64,000 nt of DNA from Microthrixaceae bacterium. GTDB taxonomy: Bacteria; Actinomycetota; Acidimicrobiia; Acidimicrobiales; Iamiaceae. This document shows, in pieces, positions 33,547-44,296 of this stretch; the stretch's first letter is position 1; each line of letters starts with the position of its first letter. A program made the position numbers and the translations under genes. The stretch is taken from assembly GCA_016702505.1 (NCBI GenBank), contig JADJDU010000003.1, forward strand, positions 186,001 to 250,000, given 5' to 3'. The notes beneath the pieces were generated by a model that was given only the letters and a program-made list of their open reading frames with translations, was not told the origin of the DNA and ran no database searches.

Positions 33547-34904
33547 TCAGGTCAGCCCGACCCGGTCTATGGCATCGGCCAAGGTCCCCACCCGCATCAG
33601 CTCGATGCCTTCGACGGTCTGGGGGGCGCTGTAGGGGACCATGGCCCGCTTGAACCCCAGGCGGGCCGCTTCGGCCAGGCGCCGGGGGTGTGGGCCACCT
33701 GTCGCAGCTCACCACCGAGGCCAACCTCACCGCAGGCCACCAGATCGGGCGGGGCCGGCCGGCCCCGAAGAGCCGACGCCACCGCCAGACCCAGAGCGAG
33801 GTCTGCGCCCGGTTCGTTGACCCGCACACCCCCCACGGCCAAGGCGTACACGTCCAGGTTGGCCACGGGGAGCTGCACCCGCCTCTCCAGCACGGCCAGC
33901 ACCATGGAAAGCCGGCCTTGCTCTACGCCCTGGGCCGACCTCCTCGGCGATGGCAGGTGCGAGGTGGCGGCCAAGGCCTGGAGCTCCACCAGGAGGGGCC
34001 TGGCTCCCTCCATGGTGGGTACCACCACCGAGCCCGGCACGCCGACTCGCCTGTCGGCCAGGAACAGACCGCTGGGGTCTGGCACCCCGACCAGCCCGTG
34101 CTCGGTCATCTCGAACAGACCCAGTTCCTGGGTGGATCCGAAGCGGTGCTTGACCACCCGCAGGAGGCGCAGCGCGTGGTGCCGGTCTCCTTCGAAGGCC
34201 AGCACCGTATCCACCAGGTGTTCGAGCACCCGAGGACCGGCCAGGTTGCCTTCTTTGGTTACGTGGCCGACCAGCACCACGGCACATCCTCGCTGCTTGG
34301 CCTCTTGCACCAGCCGGTGGCTGCACTCACGCACTTGGGCCACCGAACCCGGGGCCGAGGCCAGCTCGGGGACCGACAAGGTCTGGATGGAGTCGACCAC
34401 GACCAGTTCGGGCCCTACGCCGTCGATCGATCGCACCACGTTGGGGACAGACGACTCGGCCGCCAGGTAGAGCAGTGGGTGCAGGGCGCCGAGTCGCTCG
34501 GCCCGAAGGCGCACCTGCTGGGGCGACTCCTCGCCGGTGATGTACAGCACGGTACGACCCGACGCGGCCACCTCGGCGGCGGCCTGGAGCAGAACGGTGG
34601 ATTTGCCGATGCCCGGCTCTCCTCCCAACAGGGTGATCGAACCCGGCACCAGGCCGCCGCCGAGCACGCGGTCCAGCTCGGGGATGCCGGTCGGTCGGGG
34701 CGTGAACTCGGTGGGGTCGACGTCGGCGATGGGTACCGGTGGCCCGCTGGAAGGGACCAGACCGACCACCTCCGACGCCCCGGAAGGACCGTCCAGCTCT
34801 TCGACCAAGCTCCCCCATGCCGAGCACCCCGGGCACTGGCCCACCCACTTGGGTGCGCTGGTGCCACAGTCTGGGCAACGGAAGACGGTTCGGACCTTGG
34901 CCAT
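33547..34904 (-). CDS. radA: DNA repair protein RadA (Sms), apparent frameshift near the 3' end
   Basis: RadA is a RecA-like branch-migration ATPase. It has the N-terminal zinc finger (FRCPDCGTSAPKWVGQCPGC), Walker A (GGEPGIGKSTVLLQ), Walker B region (ELVVVDSIQTL), the RadA-specific motif as VVKHRFGSTQE (normally KNRFG), and a Lon-like C-terminal domain (GGVRVNEPGADLALGLA). After GGELRQVAHT the frame fails at five G at 33684-33688. One more base restores PRRLAEAARLGFKRAM and the stop at 33547-33549, giving 452 residues. A perfect LexA-type box sits 68 bases upstream of the start, suggesting SOS control. disA follows 45 bases downstream. Confidence 0.92.
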
Positions 34905-34971
34905 GACCGGACCCTACGAAGGGGGTCTGACAGTGAAGTTCGACGCCATGCCCGAAACCGTAGCTCAATCA

Positions 34972-34985
34972 CGAACAAATGTTCG
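34972..34985. promoter_or_regulatory. LexA (SOS) box
   Basis: CGAACAAATGTTCG is a perfect palindromic match to the actinobacterial/Gram-positive LexA consensus CGAAC-N4-GTTCG. It lies between the divergent radA (68 bases before its start) and the LLM oxidoreductase gene (about 75 bases before its start). radA is the sensible target; binding is not shown. Confidence 0.75.
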
Positions 34986-34996
34986 ACCACGGAGAC

Positions 34997-35024
34997 TTGC
35001 AATCGGCTCCTAATGGACTACATT
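34997..35024 (+). promoter_or_regulatory. Probable sigma-70-type promoter of the LLM oxidoreductase gene
   Basis: TTGCAA (34997-35002) and TACATT (35019-35024) are separated by 16 bases, each matching four of six consensus positions. The -10 element runs into the palindrome at 35023-35038, so a protein bound there would block transcription. Confidence 0.5.
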
Positions 35025-35038
35025 AGAACCGGTTCTAA
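35023..35038. promoter_or_regulatory. Palindromic operator, TetR-type
   Basis: TTAGAACCGGTTCTAA is a perfect 16-base palindrome, 22 bases before the LLM gene start and overlapping the -10 box. It fits the mycobacterial KstR pattern TNNAACNNGTTNNA, which is read by a TetR-family regulator. The TetR gene directly downstream of the LLM gene is the obvious candidate. Confidence 0.7.
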
Positions 35039-35060
35039 CTTCTCACCCTAGGAGTAAGCA

Positions 35061-36269
35061 ATGGAGTTCGGCCTGTTCTTGAACGGCTACCTGCCTGGTC
35101 CGGCGGCCCACAACCGTGATGCCGAGCACACCATGCTCATGCGCGAGCTCCAATACGCCATCCATGCCGACGGCTTCAACTGGAAGTACGCCTGGTTCGG
35201 CGAACACCACGCCCTCACCGAGTACTCGCACATGTCCGCCCCCGAGGTCGTCATCCCCTACGTGGCGGCCAAGACCGAGCGCATCCACCTGGGCTCGGCC
35301 ATCATCAACCTGTCCCGCAAGGTCAACCACCCGGTCCGCAACGCCGAGCGCGTCGCCATGCTCGACCACATCACCGGCGGCCGCTTCGAGTTCGGCACCG
35401 GTCGCGGCGCCGGCGCCCACGAGATGGCCACCTTCGACCTCCTCACCTCCGACACCAAGGAGATGTGGAACGAGGCCGCCCCCGAGATCGTCCGCATGTG
35501 GGAACAACGCGATTACACCTTCGACGGTGAGAACTTCAAGATCGAAGAACCGCACAACATCCTGCCCAAGCCCTACGGCGTGGGCCATCCGCCGATCTGG
35601 GTGGGCTGTGGCAACCCCGGCACCTTCACCACCGCCGGGCAGTCCGGCATCGGCGCCATCGCCTTCAACTTCGAACCCGTCTACAACCTCAAGGGTCGCA
35701 TCGACGCCTACAAGGAAGGCATCGCCAACTGCACCGAGCCCCTCGGCCAGTTCATGAACGACAACGTCATGATGACCAATGCCGTGGTCTGCGTGGCCGA
35801 CGGCAAGCGGGCCCGGGAGATCGCCATGTCCCCCGGCCGGGGCTACCTCAACACCATGGTGAACATGTACCACACCACCATGCCACCCCAGCCCGGCGCG
35901 GTTAAGTGGCCCGGCCGCCCCCGCTCCATCCGCACCGAGGAAGAGCTCGACTACGCAATCGACGCCGGCTACCTGCTGTGCGGCAGCCCCGAGCAGGTTC
36001 TGGAGCAGATCGCCAAGTACCAAGAGGTCGGATGTGACCAACTCGTGTTCGGCATCCCCAACGAGGGGTTCGAACACGAGGAGGTGCTCGAGATGATCGA
36101 GCTGTTCGGCAACAAGGTCATCCCCGAGTTCGACAAGGACCCCGAGCACCGCACCGCCAAGATGCGGGCCACGGCCCAGCGCAAGTACCCCGACTTCGCC
36201 AACCCGCTGCCCGAGGGTCTCGACGTGGAGATCATCCCCACCAACGCGCTCATTCCGCTCGAGGGCTGA
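35061..36269 (+). CDS. LLM-class (luciferase-like) flavin-dependent oxidoreductase
   Basis: A 402-residue bacterial-luciferase-fold enzyme, probably using FMN or coenzyme F420. It begins MEFGLFLNGYLPGP and carries WFGEHHALTEYSHMSAPEVV, LGSAIINLSRKVNHPVR, ITGGRFEFGTGRGAGAHEM and the late glycine-rich ELDYAIDAGYLLCGSPEQVL. A good ribosome site (TAGGAG) precedes the ATG. Substrate unknown; members include monooxygenases of alkanes, long-chain and ring compounds and F420 reductases. Codon usage is strongly biased to C-ending codons compared with its neighbours, which suggests high expression. It is followed by a TetR gene 22 bases downstream and preceded by the palindromic operator. Confidence 0.88.
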   Translation: MEFGLFLNGYLPGPAAHNRDAEHTMLMRELQYAIHADGFNWKYAWFGEHHALTEYSHMSAPEVVIPYVAAKTERIHLGSAIINLSRKVNHPVRNAERVAMLDHITGGRFEFGTGRGAGAHEMATFDLLTSDTKEMWNEAAPEIVRMWEQRDYTFDGENFKIEEPHNILPKPYGVGHPPIWVGCGNPGTFTTAGQSGIGAIAFNFEPVYNLKGRIDAYKEGIANCTEPLGQFMNDNVMMTNAVVCVADGKRAREIAMSPGRGYLNTMVNMYHTTMPPQPGAVKWPGRPRSIRTEEELDYAIDAGYLLCGSPEQVLEQIAKYQEVGCDQLVFGIPNEGFEHEEVLEMIELFGNKVIPEFDKDPEHRTAKMRATAQRKYPDFANPLPEGLDVEIIPTNALIPLEG

Positions 36270-36291
36270 GCTCACCCCAAGGCATCTGGCC

Positions 36292-36886
36292 GTGGCTCCC
36301 CTCGCCGTCGCCACCCGCGAACGCCTGCTCGACGAAGCCGAGCGCCTGTTCGCCCGAGGTGGCGTCCAAGGGGTGACCACCCGCCAGATCACCGAGGCCG
36401 CCGAACAACGCAACGCATCGGCGGTCACCTATCACTTCCGCTCTCGCCAGGGTCTCCTCTTGGAGATCCTGGCGAGGCGTGGTGGCCCCATCGATGACGA
36501 GCGGGGAAGACTTCGGGCCGCGGCGGGTGTCGACCCCACGGTCCAAGACCTGGTGGCCTGCCTGGTGCGGCCCTATGCCGACCTACTGGTCACCGAGCCG
36601 GGACGTTCCTACCTGAGGATCGTTGCCCAACTCCGCGGTCGGTTCGCGGCCTGGCGGCTCGAATCGGATGCCGCGACCACCGCTCACCTCGCCACCATCC
36701 TCGACGAGATCGAGCAGCGGCCCGCGGCACCAGGGCCCATCCGTCGGGAACGGGTGCTGGCCTTGATCATCTTGATGACCGGCAGTGCTGCCGAACGGGC
36801 TCGACGCCTAGACGCCGGGGAACCGGTGGAACTCGACCACCCTGACTACGTCGAGAACCTGATCGAGATGTGCACTGCGTTGGTCG

Positions 36887-36897
<11 letters not shown>
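36292..36897 (+). CDS. TetR-family transcription regulator
   Basis: Regulator of 201 residues with an N-terminal helix-turn-helix (ATRERLLDEAERLFARGG, GVTTRQITEAAEQRNASAVT, YHFRSRQGLLLEIL), which is a textbook TetR recognition region. The all-helical C-terminal ligand domain has no recognisable signature. Start GTG at 36292. It is co-transcribed with the LLM oxidoreductase. The palindrome before that gene is its likely operator, giving an autoregulated pair that responds to the enzyme substrate or a related acyl compound. It converges on clpC with the two stops overlapping by 11 bases. Confidence 0.9.
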
Positions 36898-39458
<2,561 letters not shown>

Positions 39459-39568
39459 TCGATGCCTCCCTGAGAACGGGATTCGTCGTTGGAGTGTACC
39501 GCCGAGGGGCGCACGGGCGGTCCCCACCAATGGCATCGGAGGGCCTGCCCGGCTCCTAGCCTGCGCCC

Positions 39569-40558
39569 ATGACCTCCAACCCGCTGCTGGCCCTGCCCCA
39601 CGTAGACACCGACCGGAGCCGGGTCGAGGAGGAGTTGAGGCTTGCGGTCACCGCCCCAACCGAAGCCATGACCGAGATGGCCGGACATCTGATCGGGGCC
39701 GGCGGCAAGCGGGTACGCCCCCTGTTCGCGGTGGCCGCAGGCCGGTGCATCCCCGGTCACGACGGTCCCGCCGATCTGGACGTGGTGCGGGGCGGGGTGT
39801 CGGTGGAGCTGGTCCACCTGGGCTCGCTGTACCACGACGACGTCATCGACGAAGCCACCACTCGACGGGGTGTGGAGTCGGTCAACTCCCGCTGGGGAAA
39901 CCTCAAGGCGATCCTGGCCGGCGACTTCCTGCTGGCCAAGGCATCCGAGATCGCCGCGTCGCTCGGCGTGGAGGTGGCGGGCCTGCTGGCCGCCACCATC
40001 GGACGGCTGTGCGAAGGCGAGGTCCGCGAGCTCCAGGACGCCTACCAGGTGAGCCGAACCGAAGAGGCGTATCTGGCCTCGATCGAGGGCAAGACGGCCA
40101 GCCTGTTGTCGTCGGCCTGTCGGATCGGGGGAATCGTGGCCGACCTCCCTCGCCCCGAGATCGACGCCCTCACCGAGTTCGGCCTGGCCTACGGCATGGC
40201 GTTCCAGATCGTCGACGACATCCTCGACGTGGTGGCCACCGACGAGCAGCTCGGCAAGCCCGCCGGTCACGACCTGGTGGAAGGCGCCTACAACTTGCCC
40301 GTGCTGCGGGCACTGGCCGGACCCACCGGAGACGAGCTGGCCGGACTGCTCGGTGCCCCCATCCACGGAGAGACCTGGGAGCGGGCCCGCGCCCTGGTCC
40401 GCCAGAGCAACGGGGTGGCCGAGTCGGTCGAGGTGGCACAGAGCTATGTGGACCGCGCCGTGGCGGTGCTGGCCCCGCTGGCGGACCGCCCCGCCGCGGC
40501 CGCCCTCCAGGGCGCGGCCCGCCATCTGCTCACCTCCCTCGACACCGTTCCAGCCTGA
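39569..40558 (+). CDS. Polyprenyl diphosphate synthase (trans-isoprenyl transferase)
   Basis: Chain-elongating prenyltransferase of 329 residues. The first Asp-rich motif is LYHDDVIDEATTRRG (DDxxD) and the second is FQIVDDILDVVATDEQLGKP. GGKRVRPLF binds the allylic/IPP substrates. Sequence around the first motif (Leu-Gly-Ser-Leu-Tyr before DD, with no bulky Phe/Tyr pair that would stop short) fits a long-chain product such as an octa- or nonaprenyl for menaquinone. Product length is an inference. It is divergent from clpC and followed by capA after 23 bases. It would use the products of the MEP pathway genes nearby. Confidence 0.9.
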   Translation: MTSNPLLALPHVDTDRSRVEEELRLAVTAPTEAMTEMAGHLIGAGGKRVRPLFAVAAGRCIPGHDGPADLDVVRGGVSVELVHLGSLYHDDVIDEATTRRGVESVNSRWGNLKAILAGDFLLAKASEIAASLGVEVAGLLAATIGRLCEGEVRELQDAYQVSRTEEAYLASIEGKTASLLSSACRIGGIVADLPRPEIDALTEFGLAYGMAFQIVDDILDVVATDEQLGKPAGHDLVEGAYNLPVLRALAGPTGDELAGLLGAPIHGETWERARALVRQSNGVAESVEVAQSYVDRAVAVLAPLADRPAAAALQGAARHLLTSLDTVPA

Positions 40559-40581
40559 ACCAACGGGACTCGGCTGATTCG

Positions 40582-41811
40582 ATGCGATCACGGGCTGCGG
40601 TTGGAGCTGGGCACCTGGCCGTCTCGCTGATGCTCGCCGCCACGGTGGCGGGCTGCTCAGGCGCGGACGGGTCGAGCCGGGCCACCTCGACCACCGCGGC
40701 ACCGACCACCACGGGATCGACCACCACCTCTGAGCCAACCCCGTCCGAGCAAACCGCGACGGCCACGTCGGCCCCGGCTGCACCGTCCGAACCCGTCACC
40801 TTGACCTTCAGCGGAGACGTGCTGCTCCACATGCCGGTCAATGATCGGGCGGCCCGGTACGGAGCCGAGACCGGCAAGGCCTTCGACTTCGGGCCCATGT
40901 TCGACCCGATGCGACCGCTGGTGGAGGCCGCGGACCTGGCGCTGTGCCACATGGAGGTCCCGATCGCCCCCGACGGCCGCCTCACCAGCTACCCCTCTTT
41001 CGGAGCCCCGAGCCAGGTGATGGACGGGTTGGCCCATGGCGGTTACGACGGATGCTCGACGGCGTCCAACCACAGCCTCGACCGGGGCAACGCCGGCATC
41101 GTTCGCACCCTCGAGGAGCTCGACCGGGTCGGGCTCGGCCACGCCGGCACGGCCCGGGGGCCGTGGGAGACCGGGGCGCGGGTCTATCCCCTCGACGCCG
41201 GCACCACCACCATCGAGCTGGCCCACCTCAGCTATGCCTACGGGTTCAACGGTTACCGACTCCCGGCCGACGCCCCGTGGGCCGCCAACCAGATAGATCC
41301 CGACCGGATCCGGGCCGACGCCGCCGCCGCCCGCGCCGCCGGAGCCGAGCTGGTGGTGGTGAGCCTGCACTGGGGCACCGAGTACCAGCACCAGCCCGAC
41401 GCGTTCCAACGTTCCACCGCCGAGGCGATCCTGCCCGACTCCGAGATCGACCTGATCATCGGCCATCACGCCCACGTGGTTCAGCCCATCGAGCTCGTCC
41501 ACGGGCGCTACGTGGTGTGGGGGCTGGGCAACCACCTCTCCAACCAGACCCAGGCCCCGCGTCGTGACGGGCTCACCGTGACGGCCACCGCCGCCGCGGG
41601 TTGGGACGGACGATGGAGGGTGACGGGCATCGAGGCCATCCCTACCTGGGTGGACATCGCCAGCTTCGAGGTTCTGCCGGTCGCCGCCGCCCTGTCGAAC
41701 CCAGCCACCCCGGCGGGCCTCGCCAAGGAGCTACGAGCCTCCTACCGCCGAACGGCAGACGTGATCAACTCGCCGACAACGCCCGGCGTGACCGTCACAC
41801 CCCTGCCTTGA
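40582..41811 (+). CDS. CapA-family lipoprotein (metallophosphatase-like)
   Basis: A 409-residue exported protein with a lipoprotein signal (residues about 10-26, SLMLAATVAGC as lipobox), a Thr/Ser/Pro-rich linker, and a PGA_cap domain. The domain carries LTFSGDVLLHMPVND, DLALCHMEVPIA, STASNHSLDRGNAGI, VVSLHWGTEYQHQPD and IIGHHAHVVQPIE. These match the metal-binding motifs of the calcineurin-like CapA fold, first known from poly-gamma-glutamate capsule production. No capBC genes are here, so its role is open. Start ATG at 40582. It overlaps the convergent diacylglycerol kinase gene by 17 bases at the stops. Confidence 0.88.
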   Translation: MRSRAAVGAGHLAVSLMLAATVAGCSGADGSSRATSTTAAPTTTGSTTTSEPTPSEQTATATSAPAAPSEPVTLTFSGDVLLHMPVNDRAARYGAETGKAFDFGPMFDPMRPLVEAADLALCHMEVPIAPDGRLTSYPSFGAPSQVMDGLAHGGYDGCSTASNHSLDRGNAGIVRTLEELDRVGLGHAGTARGPWETGARVYPLDAGTTTIELAHLSYAYGFNGYRLPADAPWAANQIDPDRIRADAAAARAAGAELVVVSLHWGTEYQHQPDAFQRSTAEAILPDSEIDLIIGHHAHVVQPIELVHGRYVVWGLGNHLSNQTQAPRRDGLTVTATAAAGWDGRWRVTGIEAIPTWVDIASFEVLPVAAALSNPATPAGLAKELRASYRRTADVINSPTTPGVTVTPLP

Positions 41812-42739
41812 GGCCGGGCGGTACCAACACGTGTAGGGCCTGGTGCCTGACCCGGAACCGCAGCGGGCTGCGCAACACCTCGGCCTCACCATCGATACCC
41901 ACCCTGACCGTGCGGGACCGGGCCGTGATGGTGAGCTCGGGCACGGCGATGGTGTCGATCTCGGGCAGAGCGTCCGAACCGGAGCGGGCCGCCCGCCACC
42001 CGGCCTCGACCAGGGCCCATCGGCTGCGCGACCGGGCCACGGTCAGATCCAAGGCCCCATCGGTCAGGGACTCCAGGGCTGTGGCCCCGGTGATCCCGCG
42101 ACGGTGTGAGCCGTTGCCCACCAGGACCAGCGGAGTGCGAAGGCCTCGCCGAGACACACCGCCGGGGGCTTGCAGGTCGACCCGGCTGGTGGGCACCTGG
42201 CCCATCACCCGCACCGAGCCGGCCAGGGCCGAACGGATCCGTCCCCAGCCCTGGCCGGTCTGGATGCGGTCCATCACCTGCAGCAGCTTGGGGTCGGTGC
42301 CGAGCACGGTCTGGTTCACGAAGGTCCGGCCGTTCACCTCGCCGACATCGACGGCCACGGCATCGGCGGCGGCCAGGGCCCGCACCGCGGCACCCAGGTC
42401 GAGCGGGATGCCGAGCTGCTGGGCGAAGTGGTTGAACATGCCTATCGGCAACACGCCGAGGACCACGTCGGTGCCGACCACCGCGGCGGCGGCATGACTG
42501 ACCGTTCCGTCACCGCCGGCCACGATCACCGCGTCGGGCCGATCGGCTCCGGCCCACAAGATGCCGACGGTGGAAGGGATCCGTTGGGGGTCCACCACGT
42601 CGACGGCGGCTTTGACCCCGACATCGTCGAAGGCGGAGGCCAACGCGTCCGGCTCCAGGGCCACCCCGGCTCGCAGACCCGCACTGGCGTTGACGAGAAC
42701 GACCACCGATGCGACTGGCACGACAGGAACAGTATCCAC
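41795..42739 (-). CDS. Diacylglycerol kinase-family lipid kinase
   Basis: Lipid kinase of the DAGK_cat fold, 314 residues. The nucleotide motif is VIVAGGDGTVSHAAAAVVG, followed by VLGVLPIGMFNHFAQQLGIP (usually LPLGTxNxFARxLGIP). The C-terminal half has VLVGNGSHRR and LTDGALDLTV. It should phosphorylate diacylglycerol, a sphingoid base or a similar lipid at the inner face of the membrane. It follows an alpha/beta hydrolase, an acyltransferase-like and an epimerase gene, all on the same strand, which makes a lipid-metabolism group plausible. Confidence 0.9.
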   Translation of the reverse strand: MDTVPVVPVASVVVLVNASAGLRAGVALEPDALASAFDDVGVKAAVDVVDPQRIPSTVGILWAGADRPDAVIVAGGDGTVSHAAAAVVGTDVVLGVLPIGMFNHFAQQLGIPLDLGAAVRALAAADAVAVDVGEVNGRTFVNQTVLGTDPKLLQVMDRIQTGQGWGRIRSALAGSVRVMGQVPTSRVDLQAPGGVSRRGLRTPLVLVGNGSHRRGITGATALESLTDGALDLTVARSRSRWALVEAGWRAARSGSDALPEIDTIAVPELTITARSRTVRVGIDGEAEVLRSPLRFRVRHQALHVLVPPGLKAGV

Positions 42740-42783
42740 CGTCAGATCCGATCCCTCCGGGGCTGACCACCGACGGTGTCGGG

Positions 42784-43614
42784 TCAGGTTTGGAGCGTGA
42801 CCGGAATCTTGGTGGTGACCCGATCCAGGAACCCGGTCACGGCCTGGTTGAAGGCCCCGGCCTGCTCGACCATGAACAAGTGAGCTCCGCCTCGCACCAC
42901 GGCCAGCTCCGAGTTGGGGATCAGGTCCGCGATCTCCTCGCTGTCTCCCTGGGTGGTCAGCACGTCCTGGCTACCCACCAGGACCAGGGTTGGGGCGCTC
43001 ACGTGGACCAGTTCGTCTCGCAGCCCGTCGTCACCACCCAAGATGGCTTGGATCTGGGCCACGAACGACGCCACCGGAACGTTGAAGGCCAGTGGCCCCA
43101 GCACCGCCATGGCCGGCCACAGCCGCTTGAGGGAACGGGGACCGACCATCCACTCCATGTTCCGGAGGGTGAACTCCCTCATTCCCCTTGTCTCGGCCAG
43201 TTCTGCCCACTCGGCCAGGAGCTCACGGCGCCACGAGTAGTGGTGGGCGGCGGTGCAGGCCAAGGTCAGGGACCTGACCTGGGTGGGATAGAGGACAGCC
43301 ACGATCTGGGCGATGATCCCACCCATCGAGGCCCCGACCACGTGGGCCGAGCCGTAACCGGCGTGGTCCAAGACGGCCATGGCGTCAGCGGCCATGACAG
43401 CCAGGTCATAGGGACCCTCGGGGCGATCGGAACGGCCCACCCCCCGGTTGTCCACCGCAATGAGGCGGAAGCGCGAACCGAGCGCTCGACGCTGCATGAT
43501 CCAACCCCGGGTGTCGGCCCCCAGGCCGTGGATGAGCAGCAAGGGCTCACCATCACGGCGACCGCCCAAGGCGTAGTTGATCCGGGTTCCGTCCTCGACG
43601 GTCACGACGGGCAT
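42784..43614 (-). CDS. Alpha/beta-fold hydrolase
   Basis: Serine hydrolase of 276 residues. The oxyanion region is LLLIHGLGADTRGW, the nucleophile elbow is VVGASMGGIIAQ, the acid is in TLVLVGSQDVLTT and the catalytic His in VRGGAHLFMVEQ. All three are in place. The pattern LIAVDNRGVGRSDRPEGPYD is typical of the 3-oxoadipate enol-lactonase and esterase group. Substrate unknown. The ATG at 43614 was chosen over a much longer in-frame start because it begins the fold (MPVVTVEDGTRINY). It starts four bases after the acyltransferase-like gene ends. Confidence 0.88.
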   Translation of the reverse strand: MPVVTVEDGTRINYALGGRRDGEPLLLIHGLGADTRGWIMQRRALGSRFRLIAVDNRGVGRSDRPEGPYDLAVMAADAMAVLDHAGYGSAHVVGASMGGIIAQIVAVLYPTQVRSLTLACTAAHHYSWRRELLAEWAELAETRGMREFTLRNMEWMVGPRSLKRLWPAMAVLGPLAFNVPVASFVAQIQAILGGDDGLRDELVHVSAPTLVLVGSQDVLTTQGDSEEIADLIPNSELAVVRGGAHLFMVEQAGAFNQAVTGFLDRVTTKIPVTLQT

Positions 43615-43618
43615 CTGG

Positions 43619-44296
43619 TCACCACCACCATGAGGCTGGAAGGGTCTCGTCCAGCAGTTCCTGCACCACCGCTCGGGTGGCTTCGGCCAGTTCCTGGGCG
43701 GCCAGCGGACCAGACCGGCGACGGAGCCGCACCGGCTCCCCCAGGGCCAACTGCCATTCCCGGCCCACCTCCCGGCCGACGGTGGCCACCGGGACCACGG
43801 GTGCGCCGGTTTCCAGGGCGGCACGGATACGCCCCACCTCGAGGCGGCCCACGTGTTCGCGGTTGACCAGGTCCCGGCGCATGGGCAGGCCGACGAGCTG
43901 GCCGGCACGCAACAACCCGGCTACCTCGTCGGTGCGATCCAGCACGCCACCGAAACGGCGGATCAACGGGCCCAGCGGAGCCACGTCGGGGGCACCCACC
44001 GTGCGCACGAACCGGCCACTGGCCTGGCGGATGCCGCGGGCCACCACCCACGGCTCGCTGATGCCCAAGCGCCGGTTGAACACCAACACCGCGCCGCCGA
44101 CCTTGGGCAGGCGCTCGGCCCCCAGCACCGTGATGTTCCAACGAAGCCCGAAGATCGGGTCAGCCAGCTCGACCAGATCGGGGTCCAGGCCCCACTCGTC
44201 CAGGTCGTAGGCGCCGGTGAGGCGGCGTTGGACCACACCCACCGCCGACTGCATCGCCGTGGGAACCTCGCCGCTGAGCAGGTCGAAGGGCTTCAC
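43619..44296 (-). CDS. PlsC-like acyltransferase fold protein lacking the HX4D catalytic motif
   Basis: A 225-residue protein with the fold of glycerol-phosphate acyltransferases: LRWNITVLGAERLPKVGGAV, then a FN-block, then RTVGAPDVAPLGPLIRRFGG (motif II region), LPMRRDLVNREHVGRLEVGR and GAPVVPVATVGREVG (motif IV). Where family members have NHxxxxD the sequence reads NRRLGISEP, so both catalytic His and Asp are absent. It is therefore either non-catalytic or uses another mechanism. It begins at a GTG overlapping the epimerase stop by four bases. It may be a regulatory partner of the neighbouring lipid enzymes. Confidence 0.75.
   Translation of the reverse strand: MKPFDLLSGEVPTAMQSAVGVVQRRLTGAYDLDEWGLDPDLVELADPIFGLRWNITVLGAERLPKVGGAVLVFNRRLGISEPWVVARGIRQASGRFVRTVGAPDVAPLGPLIRRFGGVLDRTDEVAGLLRAGQLVGLPMRRDLVNREHVGRLEVGRIRAALETGAPVVPVATVGREVGREWQLALGEPVRLRRRSGPLAAQELAEATRAVVQELLDETLPASWWW

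Noticed and set aside
39482..40783. N-terminal extension of the printed ClpC frame to 40783
   Set aside because: It is antisense to the polyprenyl synthetase gene; the real N-terminus lies in another frame because of the indel near 39000.
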